DNA from: an uncultured Alphaproteobacteria bacterium
Lineage (GTDB): Bacteria > Pseudomonadota > Alphaproteobacteria > HIMB59
Direction: 5' to 3'
DNA: 48,668 nt
NCBI GenBank assembly: GCA_902522585.1
Contig: CABYWI010000003.1
Location: forward strand, 1 to 48,668
The notes beneath the pieces are model-generated. The model did not search any database. It was not told the origin of the DNA and saw only the letters and a program-made list of their open reading frames with translations. The stretch's first letter is position 1. Each line of letters opens with the position of its first letter. This document shows positions 18,441 to 28,455 of this stretch, piece after piece. The position numbers and the translations under genes were made by a program.

Positions 18441-19691
18441 GTGAAAAAAAAATATTCTATTTTTAGTATAGCTAGAAACGCTTTTTCAGGACATAAAAAT
18501 TGGCCTAAAATGTGGCGTAGCCCTGAACCGAGGGAATTTTATGATGCAGTAATCATAGGTGGAGGGGGTCATGGATTAGGAACCGCTTACTATTTAGCGA
18601 AAGAACATGGATTAAAGAATATTGCTTTAATAGAAAAAGGCTGGCTTGGCGGAGGCAACACGGGACGTAATACTACTATTATTCGATCAAATTATTTATG
18701 GGATGATAGTGCTCACTTATATGAGCATTCTCTGAAGCTTTGGGAAAATCTATCTCAAGAACTCAATTACAATGTGATGTTTAGCCAAAGAGGTGTAATG
18801 AACTTAGCTCATAATGAACATGACATTAAAGAAATTAAAAGACGTGTAAGCGCTAATAATTTAAATGGTATCGACTCAGAATGGTTATCTAAAGAAGAAA
18901 TTCAAAAAATGGTTCCTATTATGAATACGGATAATCTCCGATATCCAGTTCTAGGTGCTTCATTTCAACCTCGTGGAGGTGTAGCTCGACATGATGCAAT
19001 AGCTTGGGGCTTTGCAATGCGCGCAGATGAAATGGGAGTTGATATTATTCAAAATTGTGAGGCAAAACAAATTAGAACTAAAAATGGAAAAATTGAAGGA
19101 GTTGAAACTTCGAAAGGATTTATTAGAGCAAATAAAATTGGTGTTGTAGCTTCTGGTCATACAGGTGTTCTTGCGGAGACCGCTGGGGTAAGACTTCCAC
19201 TTCAAAGTAAACCTCTTCAAGCTCTTGTCTCTGAGCCTATTAAACCAATTATAAATACTGTTGTTATGTCATCAGCAGTTCATGCTTATGTTAGTCAATC
19301 AGATAAAGGGGAGCTAGTGATTGGAGCAGGAACAGATAGTTATAATTCATTCACTCAACGAGGAGGATTTAATATTATAGAGGAAACTATTCGCGCAATG
19401 GTGGAACTTTATCCTGTGTTTGGTAAAATGAAAATGCTCAGACAGTGGGGTGGAATTGTTGATATTTGTCCTGATGCAAGTCCTATAATTAGTAAGTGTG
19501 ATGTGCAGGGTTTATTCTTCAACTGTGGTTGGGGCACTGGTGGCTTCAAGGCTACACCTGGTAGTGCTAATGTATTCGCTCATACCATTGCAAAAAATGA
19601 ACCACATCAAATAAATGCAGCATTTAATTTAGATCGTTTTGTAAGCGGTAAATTAGTTGATGAACATGGGGCTGCAGCAGTAGCTCATTAA
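18441..19691 (+). CDS. soxB: Sarcosine oxidase subunit beta
   Basis: [62 protein letters not shown]; followed by delta, alpha and gamma. Confidence 0.93.
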   Translation: MKKKYSIFSIARNAFSGHKNWPKMWRSPEPREFYDAVIIGGGGHGLGTAYYLAKEHGLKNIALIEKGWLGGGNTGRNTTIIRSNYLWDDSAHLYEHSLKLWENLSQELNYNVMFSQRGVMNLAHNEHDIKEIKRRVSANNLNGIDSEWLSKEEIQKMVPIMNTDNLRYPVLGASFQPRGGVARHDAIAWGFAMRADEMGVDIIQNCEAKQIRTKNGKIEGVETSKGFIRANKIGVVASGHTGVLAETAGVRLPLQSKPLQALVSEPIKPIINTVVMSSAVHAYVSQSDKGELVIGAGTDSYNSFTQRGGFNIIEETIRAMVELYPVFGKMKMLRQWGGIVDICPDASPIISKCDVQGLFFNCGWGTGGFKATPGSANVFAHTIAKNEPHQINAAFNLDRFVSGKLVDEHGAAAVAH

Positions 19692-19697
19692 AATTCA

Positions 19698-20048
19698 ATG
19701 TTGTTAATAGACTGCCCTTATTGCGGACCTCGAGATCAATCTGAATTTTCTAATGGTGGTGAAGCTCACGTTAAACGGCCAGATGGATCTGAGGAAATAA
19801 GTGATCGAGAATGGGGAGAGTATGTTTTTATTCGTTCCAATCCAAAAGGCTTATTTTATGAAAGATGGGTACACACTCATGGATGTCGTAAATGGTTTAA
19901 TTGTATTCGTGATACCTCAACTGATGAAATTTTAGAAGTTTACAAATTAGATGATCCTCAACCGCCTATGAAAAAATTTGAAAATAAAATTAAAACTCCA
20001 TCTGGAGAACCAGATGTTGGTTCAGGTAACTTTACAGTAAAGAAATGA
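19698..20048 (+). CDS. soxD: Sarcosine oxidase subunit delta
   Basis: LIDCPYCGPRDQSEFSNGGEAH... ERWVHTHGCRKWFNCIRDT. Confidence 0.93.
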   Translation: MLLIDCPYCGPRDQSEFSNGGEAHVKRPDGSEEISDREWGEYVFIRSNPKGLFYERWVHTHGCRKWFNCIRDTSTDEILEVYKLDDPQPPMKKFENKIKTPSGEPDVGSGNFTVKK

Positions 20049-23023
20049 AAGATCTAAATAATCATAATAGTCCTTTTATAAACTTTAATCAGAGAATTAA
20101 TTTCAAGTTTGATGGAGTAAAATATTATGGCTACAAAGGTGATACTATTGCCAGTGCCCTACTTCGTCATGGAACAAAAATAATTGGGAGAAGTTTTAAA
20201 TATCATCGACCTCGAGGTATTTATACTTGTGGTATTGAAGAGCCCAACGCCCTTGTTCAAATTGTAAGTGAATATTCAGAACCCAACGCTCGAGCAACTA
20301 TTAAAAAAATTTATGAAGCGATGGAAGTAGAAAGTCAAAATCGATGGCCATCTCTTGATTTTGATGTTGGAAGTATCAATAATATTTTCTCTCCCCTTTT
20401 TTCTGCTGGTTTTTATTATAAGACCTTTATGGGGCCTCATAAAAGTTTTTGGAAAAAAATTTATGAACCTCTTATTAGAAAAGCAGCAGGTCTTGGCAAA
20501 CCCCCGAAAGAGTTTAAAGCGATCAGTTCTCATCTCCATCACAATGTTGATATTGTTATTGTTGGCGGTGGTCTAAACGGTTTACTAGCAGCGTCTTCTT
20601 TTATTGATACAAACTACGATGTCTTATTAATTGAAAGCGATAATCAACTGGGAGGTATATTAAATAATTCTTCAAAAATAAATGAAATTGATGGTAAAAA
20701 ACCTCAAGATTGGGTCAAGGATACCATTGAAAATATTGAAAAATCTAAAAATATAAAAATTCTTAAAAATACTCTTCTTACTACTTATAATTATATTAAT
20801 CATTTAATTGCAGTTGAGGATAAATATGTAGGCGCCAAGCCTGCAGAGGATAAAGTCAACAGCACTCTTCACAAAATTAGATCAGATCATGTTATATTAA
20901 GCAACGGTCACATAGAGCGTTTTCTATCTTTTCAAAATAATGATCTTCCTGGGATTATGCTTGGAGCCTCTTTTGAGAAATATGTATGTCGTTATGGTGT
21001 CATACCATCAAAAGAGCCAGTGATTTTTAGTAATAATTCAAATTCTAATAGCTTACTTCAATCACTACTTCAATTGGACATCAAACCCAAAGCCTATGTT
21101 GACTCTAGATCTGGTGAGCAAATAGAGAGTGAATTATTTGATTTAATTCGAAAGAACGATATTCCTTTATATACAAATGCTCAAATTAAAGCTGCCTATG
21201 GAAATAAAAAATTAGAAAAGATTGTTATTGAAGATAGTTCTGGTGGTACTAATGAAATTGCTACAGATTTTTTATGTGTTTCAGGAGGCATTAATCCTGA
21301 TGTGCACCTCTTTACACAATCAAAAGGATTATTAGATTGGGATGAAAAAGATCTTACTTATAAGCCCTCAAAACCTTTTCAAAAAACCATTAACCTAGGC
21401 TCAGCTAGTGGTCAATTTAATTTTGAGGAAGTAGAAAATGAAATTAATAAGAAGCTAAAAATTTTTAAACTTAAAAAAATTAAAGTTGAAATTAATTTGA
21501 ATTCTCCCTCTAAATATAAAATTCAAAAATTATGGGAAGTGTCACCTCATAAGCCAAGTATGTGGTCCAAATCATTCATCGATTTACAAAATGATGTTAC
21601 TACAAAAGATATTAGACAGGCTATTTCAGAGGGTTTTGATCGCATTGAACATCTCAAGCGTTTTACTACAAATAGCATGGGAACTGATCAAGGAAAAATT
21701 AGTAGTATTAATGCACTAGGAATTGTTTCTGACCTTTTAGACAAAAAAGTCAATGAAGTAGGAACAACGATTTATCGTCCTCCTTATGCTCCTCTCAGCT
21801 TTGCAGCTATAGCTGGGAGAAATTCATATGAATTTTATGACCCTGAGAGAAAGTCACCAATTCATCAATGGCATATTAAAAATGGTGCTGTTTTTGAAGA
21901 TGTAGGTCAATGGAAAAGACCGTGGTATTTCCCAAATTCAAAATCAGAGTCAATGCACGATGCAGTTCAAAGAGAAAGTAAGAATGTGCGCGAAAATGCA
22001 GGTATTTTAGATGGAAGCACTCTTGGAAAGATAGAAATTAAAGGAAAAGATGCCCTTCAATTTATGAATTTAATCTATACCAACAGTTTTACAAAAATGA
22101 AACCTGGTTACTCTCGATATGCCTTAATGCTTGGGGAGGATGGAATGGTTAAAGATGATGGAATTATTTGCAAAATTTCTGATGAGCACTTCATATCTAC
22201 CACTACAACTGGTGGGGCCGCGAATGTCTTAGCTTGCATGGAAGAATACGCTCAAACAGAATGGCCAAATTTAAATGTCTACATGAATTCGATCACAGAA
22301 CAGTTTGCTACATTTAATATTAGTGGGCCAAAAACTCGTGACATTATGAGAGAAGTTTTTTCTGAGATTGATTTTTCGAATGAAACTTTTCCTTTTATGA
22401 CTTTTCAATTCCATGAGTATCAAAAAACTCAAATACGAATTATGCGAGCAAGTTTTACTGGAGAAATGGGTTATGAAATCTATGTGCCTGCTAATTCTGC
22501 TTCTAAAATTTGGGAGAGAATTCAAGAAGTAGGAAAAGGATTTGGTTTAATACCTTATGGCACTGAAACAATGCATCTTTTAAGAGCAGAGAAAGGTTAC
22601 ATTATTGTTGGGCAAGATACAGATGGTTCTATCACCCCAATTGATCTTGGTTTAAATTGGATGATAGGAAAAACTAAGACTGATTTTATTGGGAAAAGAT
22701 CTCTTACTCGATCTGATACTGTTCGTCCAGATCGAAAACAACTCGTGGGTATCATCCCATCAAATAAAGAAGATCAAATTCAAGAAGGACAGCATATTCT
22801 TTTACAAGAAGCTTTTCAAACACCTGTTCCAATGTTGGGGCATATCACTTCAAGCTATCACAGTCCCACAATGGGGCATACTTTTGGACTAGCGGTAATC
22901 AAAGATGGTCACAGATTAATTGGCACCAAAGCTTTTGCCTCTACTTCTGAACAAAAAACAATTCCTATCGATATCGTTAAACCAATTTTCTATGATGAGA
23001 AAAACGAAAGGCTTGTTTCATGA
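20045..23023 (+). CDS. soxA: Sarcosine oxidase subunit alpha
   Basis: 992 aa; YKGDTIASALLRHGTKIIGRSFKYHRPRGIYTCGIEEPNALV, FAD-binding DIVIVGGGLNGLLAA, C-terminal GcvT-like aminomethyltransferase domain. Confidence 0.93.
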   Translation: MKDLNNHNSPFINFNQRINFKFDGVKYYGYKGDTIASALLRHGTKIIGRSFKYHRPRGIYTCGIEEPNALVQIVSEYSEPNARATIKKIYEAMEVESQNRWPSLDFDVGSINNIFSPLFSAGFYYKTFMGPHKSFWKKIYEPLIRKAAGLGKPPKEFKAISSHLHHNVDIVIVGGGLNGLLAASSFIDTNYDVLLIESDNQLGGILNNSSKINEIDGKKPQDWVKDTIENIEKSKNIKILKNTLLTTYNYINHLIAVEDKYVGAKPAEDKVNSTLHKIRSDHVILSNGHIERFLSFQNNDLPGIMLGASFEKYVCRYGVIPSKEPVIFSNNSNSNSLLQSLLQLDIKPKAYVDSRSGEQIESELFDLIRKNDIPLYTNAQIKAAYGNKKLEKIVIEDSSGGTNEIATDFLCVSGGINPDVHLFTQSKGLLDWDEKDLTYKPSKPFQKTINLGSASGQFNFEEVENEINKKLKIFKLKKIKVEINLNSPSKYKIQKLWEVSPHKPSMWSKSFIDLQNDVTTKDIRQAISEGFDRIEHLKRFTTNSMGTDQGKISSINALGIVSDLLDKKVNEVGTTIYRPPYAPLSFAAIAGRNSYEFYDPERKSPIHQWHIKNGAVFEDVGQWKRPWYFPNSKSESMHDAVQRESKNVRENAGILDGSTLGKIEIKGKDALQFMNLIYTNSFTKMKPGYSRYALMLGEDGMVKDDGIICKISDEHFISTTTTGGAANVLACMEEYAQTEWPNLNVYMNSITEQFATFNISGPKTRDIMREVFSEIDFSNETFPFMTFQFHEYQKTQIRIMRASFTGEMGYEIYVPANSASKIWERIQEVGKGFGLIPYGTETMHLLRAEKGYIIVGQDTDGSITPIDLGLNWMIGKTKTDFIGKRSLTRSDTVRPDRKQLVGIIPSNKEDQIQEGQHILLQEAFQTPVPMLGHITSSYHSPTMGHTFGLAVIKDGHRLIGTKAFASTSEQKTIPIDIVKPIFYDEKNERLVS

Positions 23024-23541
23024 GAGAAGTCATTCGTTCTAATGATGTTGAGATTAAAACTTTTTCAACCCACCAAATAATTATTAGAGGATCGGGTAAT
23101 TCCGAGTTTAACAATATTTTAAATAAAAAACTGAAGTTACTACCACCCTCAGACAATCTGAGAATAGTATCTGATGATAATCATATTTTAGCAAAAATGT
23201 CCTTTGACCAATGGAATTTGATTTTCCTCAATGACAATAAGGATTTTAAAGTTCAAAAAATTTGTCAGGATTTTAATGAAAAAGCTTCAATTTTGGCAAC
23301 TAATTTCTCTGATGCTCAGGTTTTTTTTCAAATCATTGGGATCAACACATTTTATATGTTGAATAAATTGACTCATTTCGATTTTAGAGAAAAGAATTTC
23401 AAAGCTATGACTGCAGCTCAAACACTAGTAGCTAAGATAGACTGTAATATTTATAGATTAGAAAATCATATACTCATTAGTTGTAATCGATCTTTTGCTG
23501 ATTATTTTGAAGATCGATTAATTGACGCAGTAAATTTCTAG
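23020..23541 (+). CDS. soxG: Sarcosine oxidase subunit gamma
   Basis: Position directly after soxA with 4-nt overlap; small gamma-subunit-like protein. Confidence 0.72.
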   Translation: MREVIRSNDVEIKTFSTHQIIIRGSGNSEFNNILNKKLKLLPPSDNLRIVSDDNHILAKMSFDQWNLIFLNDNKDFKVQKICQDFNEKASILATNFSDAQVFFQIIGINTFYMLNKLTHFDFREKNFKAMTAAQTLVAKIDCNIYRLENHILISCNRSFADYFEDRLIDAVNF

Positions 23542-23612
23542 TTTTTTTTTCATATTGACATCAAAATTTTGAACTGATTAGCTAATACTAACATCTAATA
23601 TTAGGAGGGGAA

Positions 23613-26087
23613 ATGTCTCGTAAGTCTCGTATCATCATCGTTGGAAGTGGTATTGTTGGAGCTAGTACTGCTTATCACTTAGCTCAACTAGGCTGGAAAG
23701 ATATGCTAATTTTAGATCAAGGTCCCCTATTTGAAACTGGTGGCTCTACGAGCCACGCACCTGGAGGTGTATTCCAAACAAATCCTTCTCGTATGATGTG
23801 TAAGTTTGCTCAATACACTGTTGATTTACTTCGATCTCTAACCTATGAAGGAAAACCATGTTTTCATACCGTAGGTGGTATCGAAGTCTCTAAAACCAAA
23901 GAACGTCATGAGGATTTATATCGAAAACTAGGCATAGCTCATAGTTATGGTCTCACTGATGCAAAAATAATTTCACCAGATGAAGTGCTTACAATGAGTC
24001 CTTTTATTGATCCAGAAAAAATTCACGGGGGTTATTATGTTCCTACTGATGGACTTGCTGCACCAGTTCGGGCTGTACGAGCAATGGCAAAATATGTAAC
24101 TGATTTAAAAGCAGGAGAATTTATTGGAGACACTCCAGTAACAGGTTTTAAAATTTCTAATAATCAAATTCGTGGAGTGGAAACACCTCACGGAGAATAT
24201 GAAGCAGATATCGTTTTGGTTTCTACTGGAATTTGGGCACCTAAAATGGGCAGACTTGCAAATATCTCTTTGCCGTTAGTGCCTTGTGAGCATCAAATGG
24301 CATGGCTAGAACCTTTTGACGAGTTAAAAGAATTTCAAGCTGAACACAAAGAGGCTCAAGTTAAACATGCATTGATGAGACATCAAGATTACAGTCTCTA
24401 TTTCAGACAATGGAATGATACTTATGTCATTGGCAACTATAGACATGAGCCTCGAATATTAGAGTCGGAAGAATTAAAAAAACCTGAAGATGCTGAGGAA
24501 ATGCCGTCTTTAGTTGATTTTCGACCTGATGATTTTGCGGGTGCTCATCAAGAATCTAATTGGCTATTTCCTAAATTTGCTGAAAAAAAACTAACTAGAA
24601 AAATCAATGGTCTTTTTTCTTTTACGACAGATGGAAATCCTCTTATGGGAGAAACTTCAATTAAAGGTCTCTGGACAGCTAATGCTGTCTGGATTACTCA
24701 TGCAGGTGGAGTTGGAAAAGCTATGGCAGAATGGATTGCAAATGGTGAGCCTGAGCTTGATGTTCGACAAGGGGACATTAGCCGTTTTCATCCTCATCAC
24801 CATGTAAGAAAATATTTGCGCGCCCGAGGTAAGCAAAATTATCGTGAGGTTTATGACATTATTCACCCTCTTCAACAAATGGAACAACCTCGACCACTTC
24901 GTCGCAGTCCTTTTTATAGTCGCCTTGAAGGACAGAAGGCATATTTCTTTGAAACGATGGGTTGGGAAAGACCACAATGGTATGAATCTAATGCAGAATT
25001 AATTAAAGGAAAAAATTTTCCCAATAGAACCGGTTGGGCAGCTAAGTATTGGTCACCCATTCAAGCAGCTGAGCATTTAGTCACTCGTCAAACAGGTGCG
25101 CTTTTTGATATTACGGGATTCGTGAAAATCGAAGTAAATGGAAAAGGTGCTTTAAATCTTTTACAAAAAGTTTGTACAAATAACATAGATGTTCCTGTTG
25201 GAAAAGTAGTCTACAGTGTTATTTCCAATATTTATGGTGGGATAAAAAGTGATTTAACAATTAGCAGATTAGAAGAAAATAAATTTTGGGTATTAGCTGG
25301 AGCAGGTAATGGAATGATTGATATTAATTGGCTACGTGTTAATGCACCAAATGACGGAAGCGTTCAAATAATTGATTGGACGTCTGCTTTAGCTGGGATT
25401 GGCCTATGGGGACCGAATTCAAGAAATGTTCTTGAAAAATTATGTGATGATGATGATATTTCCAATGAAGCATTCCCATTCTTCTCTATTAAAAGAATAT
25501 CCATTAGCAACGTTCCTTGTGTAGCTGTTCGAATTTCTTATATAGGTGAGTTAGGTTGGGAGATTTATACTCCAACTGAATATGGTTTAACTCTATGGGA
25601 TGAACTTAGAGATGCTTCTAGAGAATTTAATATGATTTGTTCGGGTGCTGGTGCTTTTGAGTCTCTTCGTTTAGAAAAAGGTTATCGCTCACTTGGCTCA
25701 GACATACACACTAATACAAACCCCTATGAGTCTGGATTAGGTTTTACAGTAAAACTAAAAAAAGATACTGATTTTATTGGCAAAGAGGCACTTTCTAAAA
25801 TCAAAGAGGCACCTATTAAAAAAAAATTGGCTTGTATGATATTAGATGACTCTGAAGCAATAGCCTTAGGGACCGAGCCAATTTACAGTGATGGAAAAGC
25901 AGTAGGATATGTTACAAGTACAAACTATGGATACTTTGTAGATAAGCATATTGTTTATGGATACCTACCCTCAGAACTTTCCTCTACAGGTACAAAATTA
26001 GAGTTAGAATACTTTGGAAAAAGATATCCTTTGACCGTGACTAATGAACCTCTTTTAGATCCTGAAAATACTAGATTAAAATCTTAA
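23613..26087 (+). CDS. FAD-dependent dimethylglycine/sarcosine dehydrogenase-like protein
   Basis: 824 aa; RIIIVGSGIVGASTAYHLAQLGWKDMLILDQGPL FAD motif plus C-terminal GcvT domain (LEKGYRSLGSDIHTNTNPYESGLGF). Confidence 0.85.
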   Translation: MSRKSRIIIVGSGIVGASTAYHLAQLGWKDMLILDQGPLFETGGSTSHAPGGVFQTNPSRMMCKFAQYTVDLLRSLTYEGKPCFHTVGGIEVSKTKERHEDLYRKLGIAHSYGLTDAKIISPDEVLTMSPFIDPEKIHGGYYVPTDGLAAPVRAVRAMAKYVTDLKAGEFIGDTPVTGFKISNNQIRGVETPHGEYEADIVLVSTGIWAPKMGRLANISLPLVPCEHQMAWLEPFDELKEFQAEHKEAQVKHALMRHQDYSLYFRQWNDTYVIGNYRHEPRILESEELKKPEDAEEMPSLVDFRPDDFAGAHQESNWLFPKFAEKKLTRKINGLFSFTTDGNPLMGETSIKGLWTANAVWITHAGGVGKAMAEWIANGEPELDVRQGDISRFHPHHHVRKYLRARGKQNYREVYDIIHPLQQMEQPRPLRRSPFYSRLEGQKAYFFETMGWERPQWYESNAELIKGKNFPNRTGWAAKYWSPIQAAEHLVTRQTGALFDITGFVKIEVNGKGALNLLQKVCTNNIDVPVGKVVYSVISNIYGGIKSDLTISRLEENKFWVLAGAGNGMIDINWLRVNAPNDGSVQIIDWTSALAGIGLWGPNSRNVLEKLCDDDDISNEAFPFFSIKRISISNVPCVAVRISYIGELGWEIYTPTEYGLTLWDELRDASREFNMICSGAGAFESLRLEKGYRSLGSDIHTNTNPYESGLGFTVKLKKDTDFIGKEALSKIKEAPIKKKLACMILDDSEAIALGTEPIYSDGKAVGYVTSTNYGYFVDKHIVYGYLPSELSSTGTKLELEYFGKRYPLTVTNEPLLDPENTRLKS

Positions 26088-26106
26088 TGCTCTGTAATTT
26101 AATCAA

Positions 26107-26988
26107 ATGAGCAAAGATAATATTGTGTCTTTAATTCAAGGATTTACGATTGAACTCAATCCTAAAGTTAGATTTAAATTAGATACAATACCCTTAGATA
26201 CTAAAAACCATGTTTACATTACTTACCTGCCTGATGCTTCTGAAAACGATATCTTAGAAACTATAGAATTTGTATCTAATCAAAGATTAATTCCTATCCC
26301 TCATCTTCCTGCCAGAACAATGAAAGATTTAAATCATGTCAAAAATTTTTTAACAGAAATTCGTAATAGAACAGATAGCGAAAAGATTTTAGTCATCGGT
26401 GGAGGTGGCGACCAAACAGGAGAAATTACATCTTCTTTAGATATCTTGGAGTCTGGTTTATTGACTGAGTTTGGATTTCATCATATTGGAATAGCCGGTC
26501 ATCCAGAGGGATCTCCAGATATCAATCAAGAAACTATTGATCAATTTCTTAGTAAAAAATTTGAGCTATCTAAATTAAAAAATTTAAATTTTGAATTGGT
26601 TACTCAATTTTTCTTTAACGCTGAGCCTTTCATTACGTGGTGTGAAAAACTAAAATCAGAAAATATCGATCTTCCTGTTAGAGTGGGCTTCCCAGGTCCT
26701 GCCTCTTTTAAGACTTTACTTAACTTTGGTTTGATGAGTGGCGTTGGTAACTCTTTAAACTTTTTAAAAAAGAATTCTTCCAAAGTCTCTGATTTACTTA
26801 CCAAGACTTCCAATGATGAAATGTTATTGGGCCTCTCTAATTATGCTAGCTTGGATTCCCCGCTTAAATCCTTCCATTGCTTTCCTTTTGGGGGCTTTGA
26901 AAAAACCTGCATGTGGCTAAATGAAGTTCAATCTGGCTCATTTTCTCTTGAAAATGATAAATTAAAGCTCCACAAAAAAATCTTCTAA
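26107..26988 (+). CDS. Methylenetetrahydrofolate reductase-like protein
   Basis: 293 aa; IPHLPARTMKDL, LVIGGGGDQTGE, GIAGHPEGSPDI, LVTQFFFNAEPFITWCEKLK match MetF-family motifs in order. Confidence 0.75.
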   Translation: MSKDNIVSLIQGFTIELNPKVRFKLDTIPLDTKNHVYITYLPDASENDILETIEFVSNQRLIPIPHLPARTMKDLNHVKNFLTEIRNRTDSEKILVIGGGGDQTGEITSSLDILESGLLTEFGFHHIGIAGHPEGSPDINQETIDQFLSKKFELSKLKNLNFELVTQFFFNAEPFITWCEKLKSENIDLPVRVGFPGPASFKTLLNFGLMSGVGNSLNFLKKNSSKVSDLLTKTSNDEMLLGLSNYASLDSPLKSFHCFPFGGFEKTCMWLNEVQSGSFSLENDKLKLHKKIF

Positions 26989-27069
26989 GATTGAATTTTT
27001 TGATTGCAACATAAAATAAAAGAAATTAATTTTTCGAGATTGCTAAAAAATAGCTTTATAGGAGGGTAA

Positions 27070-28373
27070 ATGAAGCTAACACATCCAAGTACTGTGGATC
27101 AGTCTGATAGACTTGTCCCCTACAATTTAAGACAATCTGGACCTACTCCACAACAAATGTTGATTTCAACAAGAGTTAGAAAATCACCATATTGGCATTT
27201 AGCTGTAGAGGCTGGTTGCTGGAGATGTACAGTTTATAATCGTATGTATCATCCAAGAGGTTATGTAAAACCTGAAGATGGTGGTGCAATGGTTGAATAC
27301 GATGCTCTTGTTAATCATGTTACTATGTGGAATGTAGCTGTTGAAAGACAAATCAGAGTCAAAGGACCAGATGCCTTAAAATTTACAAATTATGTAATTA
27401 CAAGAGATGCATCACGAATTGAAATCATGCATGGTAAGTATGTTATTTTGTGTAATAGTAAAGGTGGTGTTCTTAATGATCCAATCTTATTAAGAGTTGC
27501 AGAGGATGAATTTTGGTTTTCTCTTTCAGACTCTGACATCATGTTTTTTTACAAGGTGTAAATCATGACAAGAGTTTCAATGTAACTATTGATGAGATAG
27601 ATGTTTGCCCAGTTCAGATTCAGGGTCCTAAATCAGTTGATCTTATGGCTGACTTGGTCGGTGATGCTGTAAGAGATATTCCTTATTATGGACTCATGGA
27701 GGCAAAAGTTGGTGGTAGAGATTGTATTATTTCACAAACTGGTTTTACTGGTGAGAAAGGTTATGAAATATATTTAAAAGATGCAACAAAGTATGCTGAT
27801 GATATGTGGTATGCTGTTCTTGAAGCTGGAAAAAAACATAATCTAAAGGTTATTGCTCCTGCTCATCATAGAAGAATTGCAGCTGGTATTTTATCTTGGG
27901 GTCAAGATCTTGATGCTGAAACATATCCTTTTCAATGTAATCTTGGTTATCAGGTTCCTAGGAAAAAGACTGCAGATTATATAGGTAAAGAAGCTTTAGA
28001 GGCTATGAGAGCTAAAATGGAAGCTGGTGAAAAACCATATAGTAATCAGTTGGTTGGTTTTGTTTTAGGAGGGAAGCAAATTGAGGAGTATGCTCCTGAT
28101 TTTTGGCTTATCTCAGAAGATGGAAGTACGCCAATTGGATATTTAACATCTCCATGGTACTCACCTGAGCTTGAGACAAATATTGCAATGGGTTATGTGC
28201 CTTATGAAAAAAAAGACATAGGTAATAAATTTAAATTCCATTTACCAGATGAATATTGCGATACTCCAGGTCAACCAGTTGATGGAGAAATAGTAGAAAT
28301 GCCTTTTAGACCATCTGTAAATCCTAATGCGAGAGAACTTGCCAAATCTAAAGGCAGAGACTCAGCTTTTTAA
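27070..28373 (+). pseudogene. dmdA: DMSP demethylase-like (DmdA/GcvT family) gene, split by a 1-nt frameshift at the T run 27544-27550
   Basis: ORF 27070..27561 and ORF 27645..28373 are consecutive parts of one GcvT-fold protein; re-reading one T gives continuous MFFLQGVNHDKSFNVTIDEIDVCPVQIQGPKSVDLMADLVGD; could be a sequencing error instead of a true pseudogene. Confidence 0.78.
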
Positions 28374-28389
28374 TCATAATTTAAATAAA

Positions 28390-28418
28390 AGCCCAGTTTG
28401 AATACTGGGCTTTTTTTA
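28390..28418 (+). terminator. Rho-independent terminator
   Basis: agcccag-tttgaata-ctgggct followed by tttttttatt, 17 nt after the dmdA-like stop. Confidence 0.9.
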
Positions 28419-28455
28419 TTGTTTTAATACGTAATACAATTACATTAAGCCACCA

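Noticed and set aside
23555-23612. ttgaca at 23555-23560 as a -35 box for the DMGDH-like gene
   Set aside because: No convincing -10 hexamer at 16-18 nt spacing.
24657-24977. Antisense ORF of 106 aa inside the DMGDH-like gene
   Set aside because: Shadow ORF opposite a strongly supported CDS, no motif or start context.
26989-27069. Possible riboswitch upstream of the dmdA-like gene
   Set aside because: I could not match a known riboswitch core by eye; only a good SD (aggaggg) is clear.
27549-27551. Programmed -1 ribosomal frameshifting as the explanation for split dmdA
   Set aside because: The 0-frame codons (ATG TTT TTT TAC) do not form a classical X XXY YYZ heptamer and I see no obvious downstream stimulatory stem; sequencing error or true indel is more likely. 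Kept only as a minor alternative.
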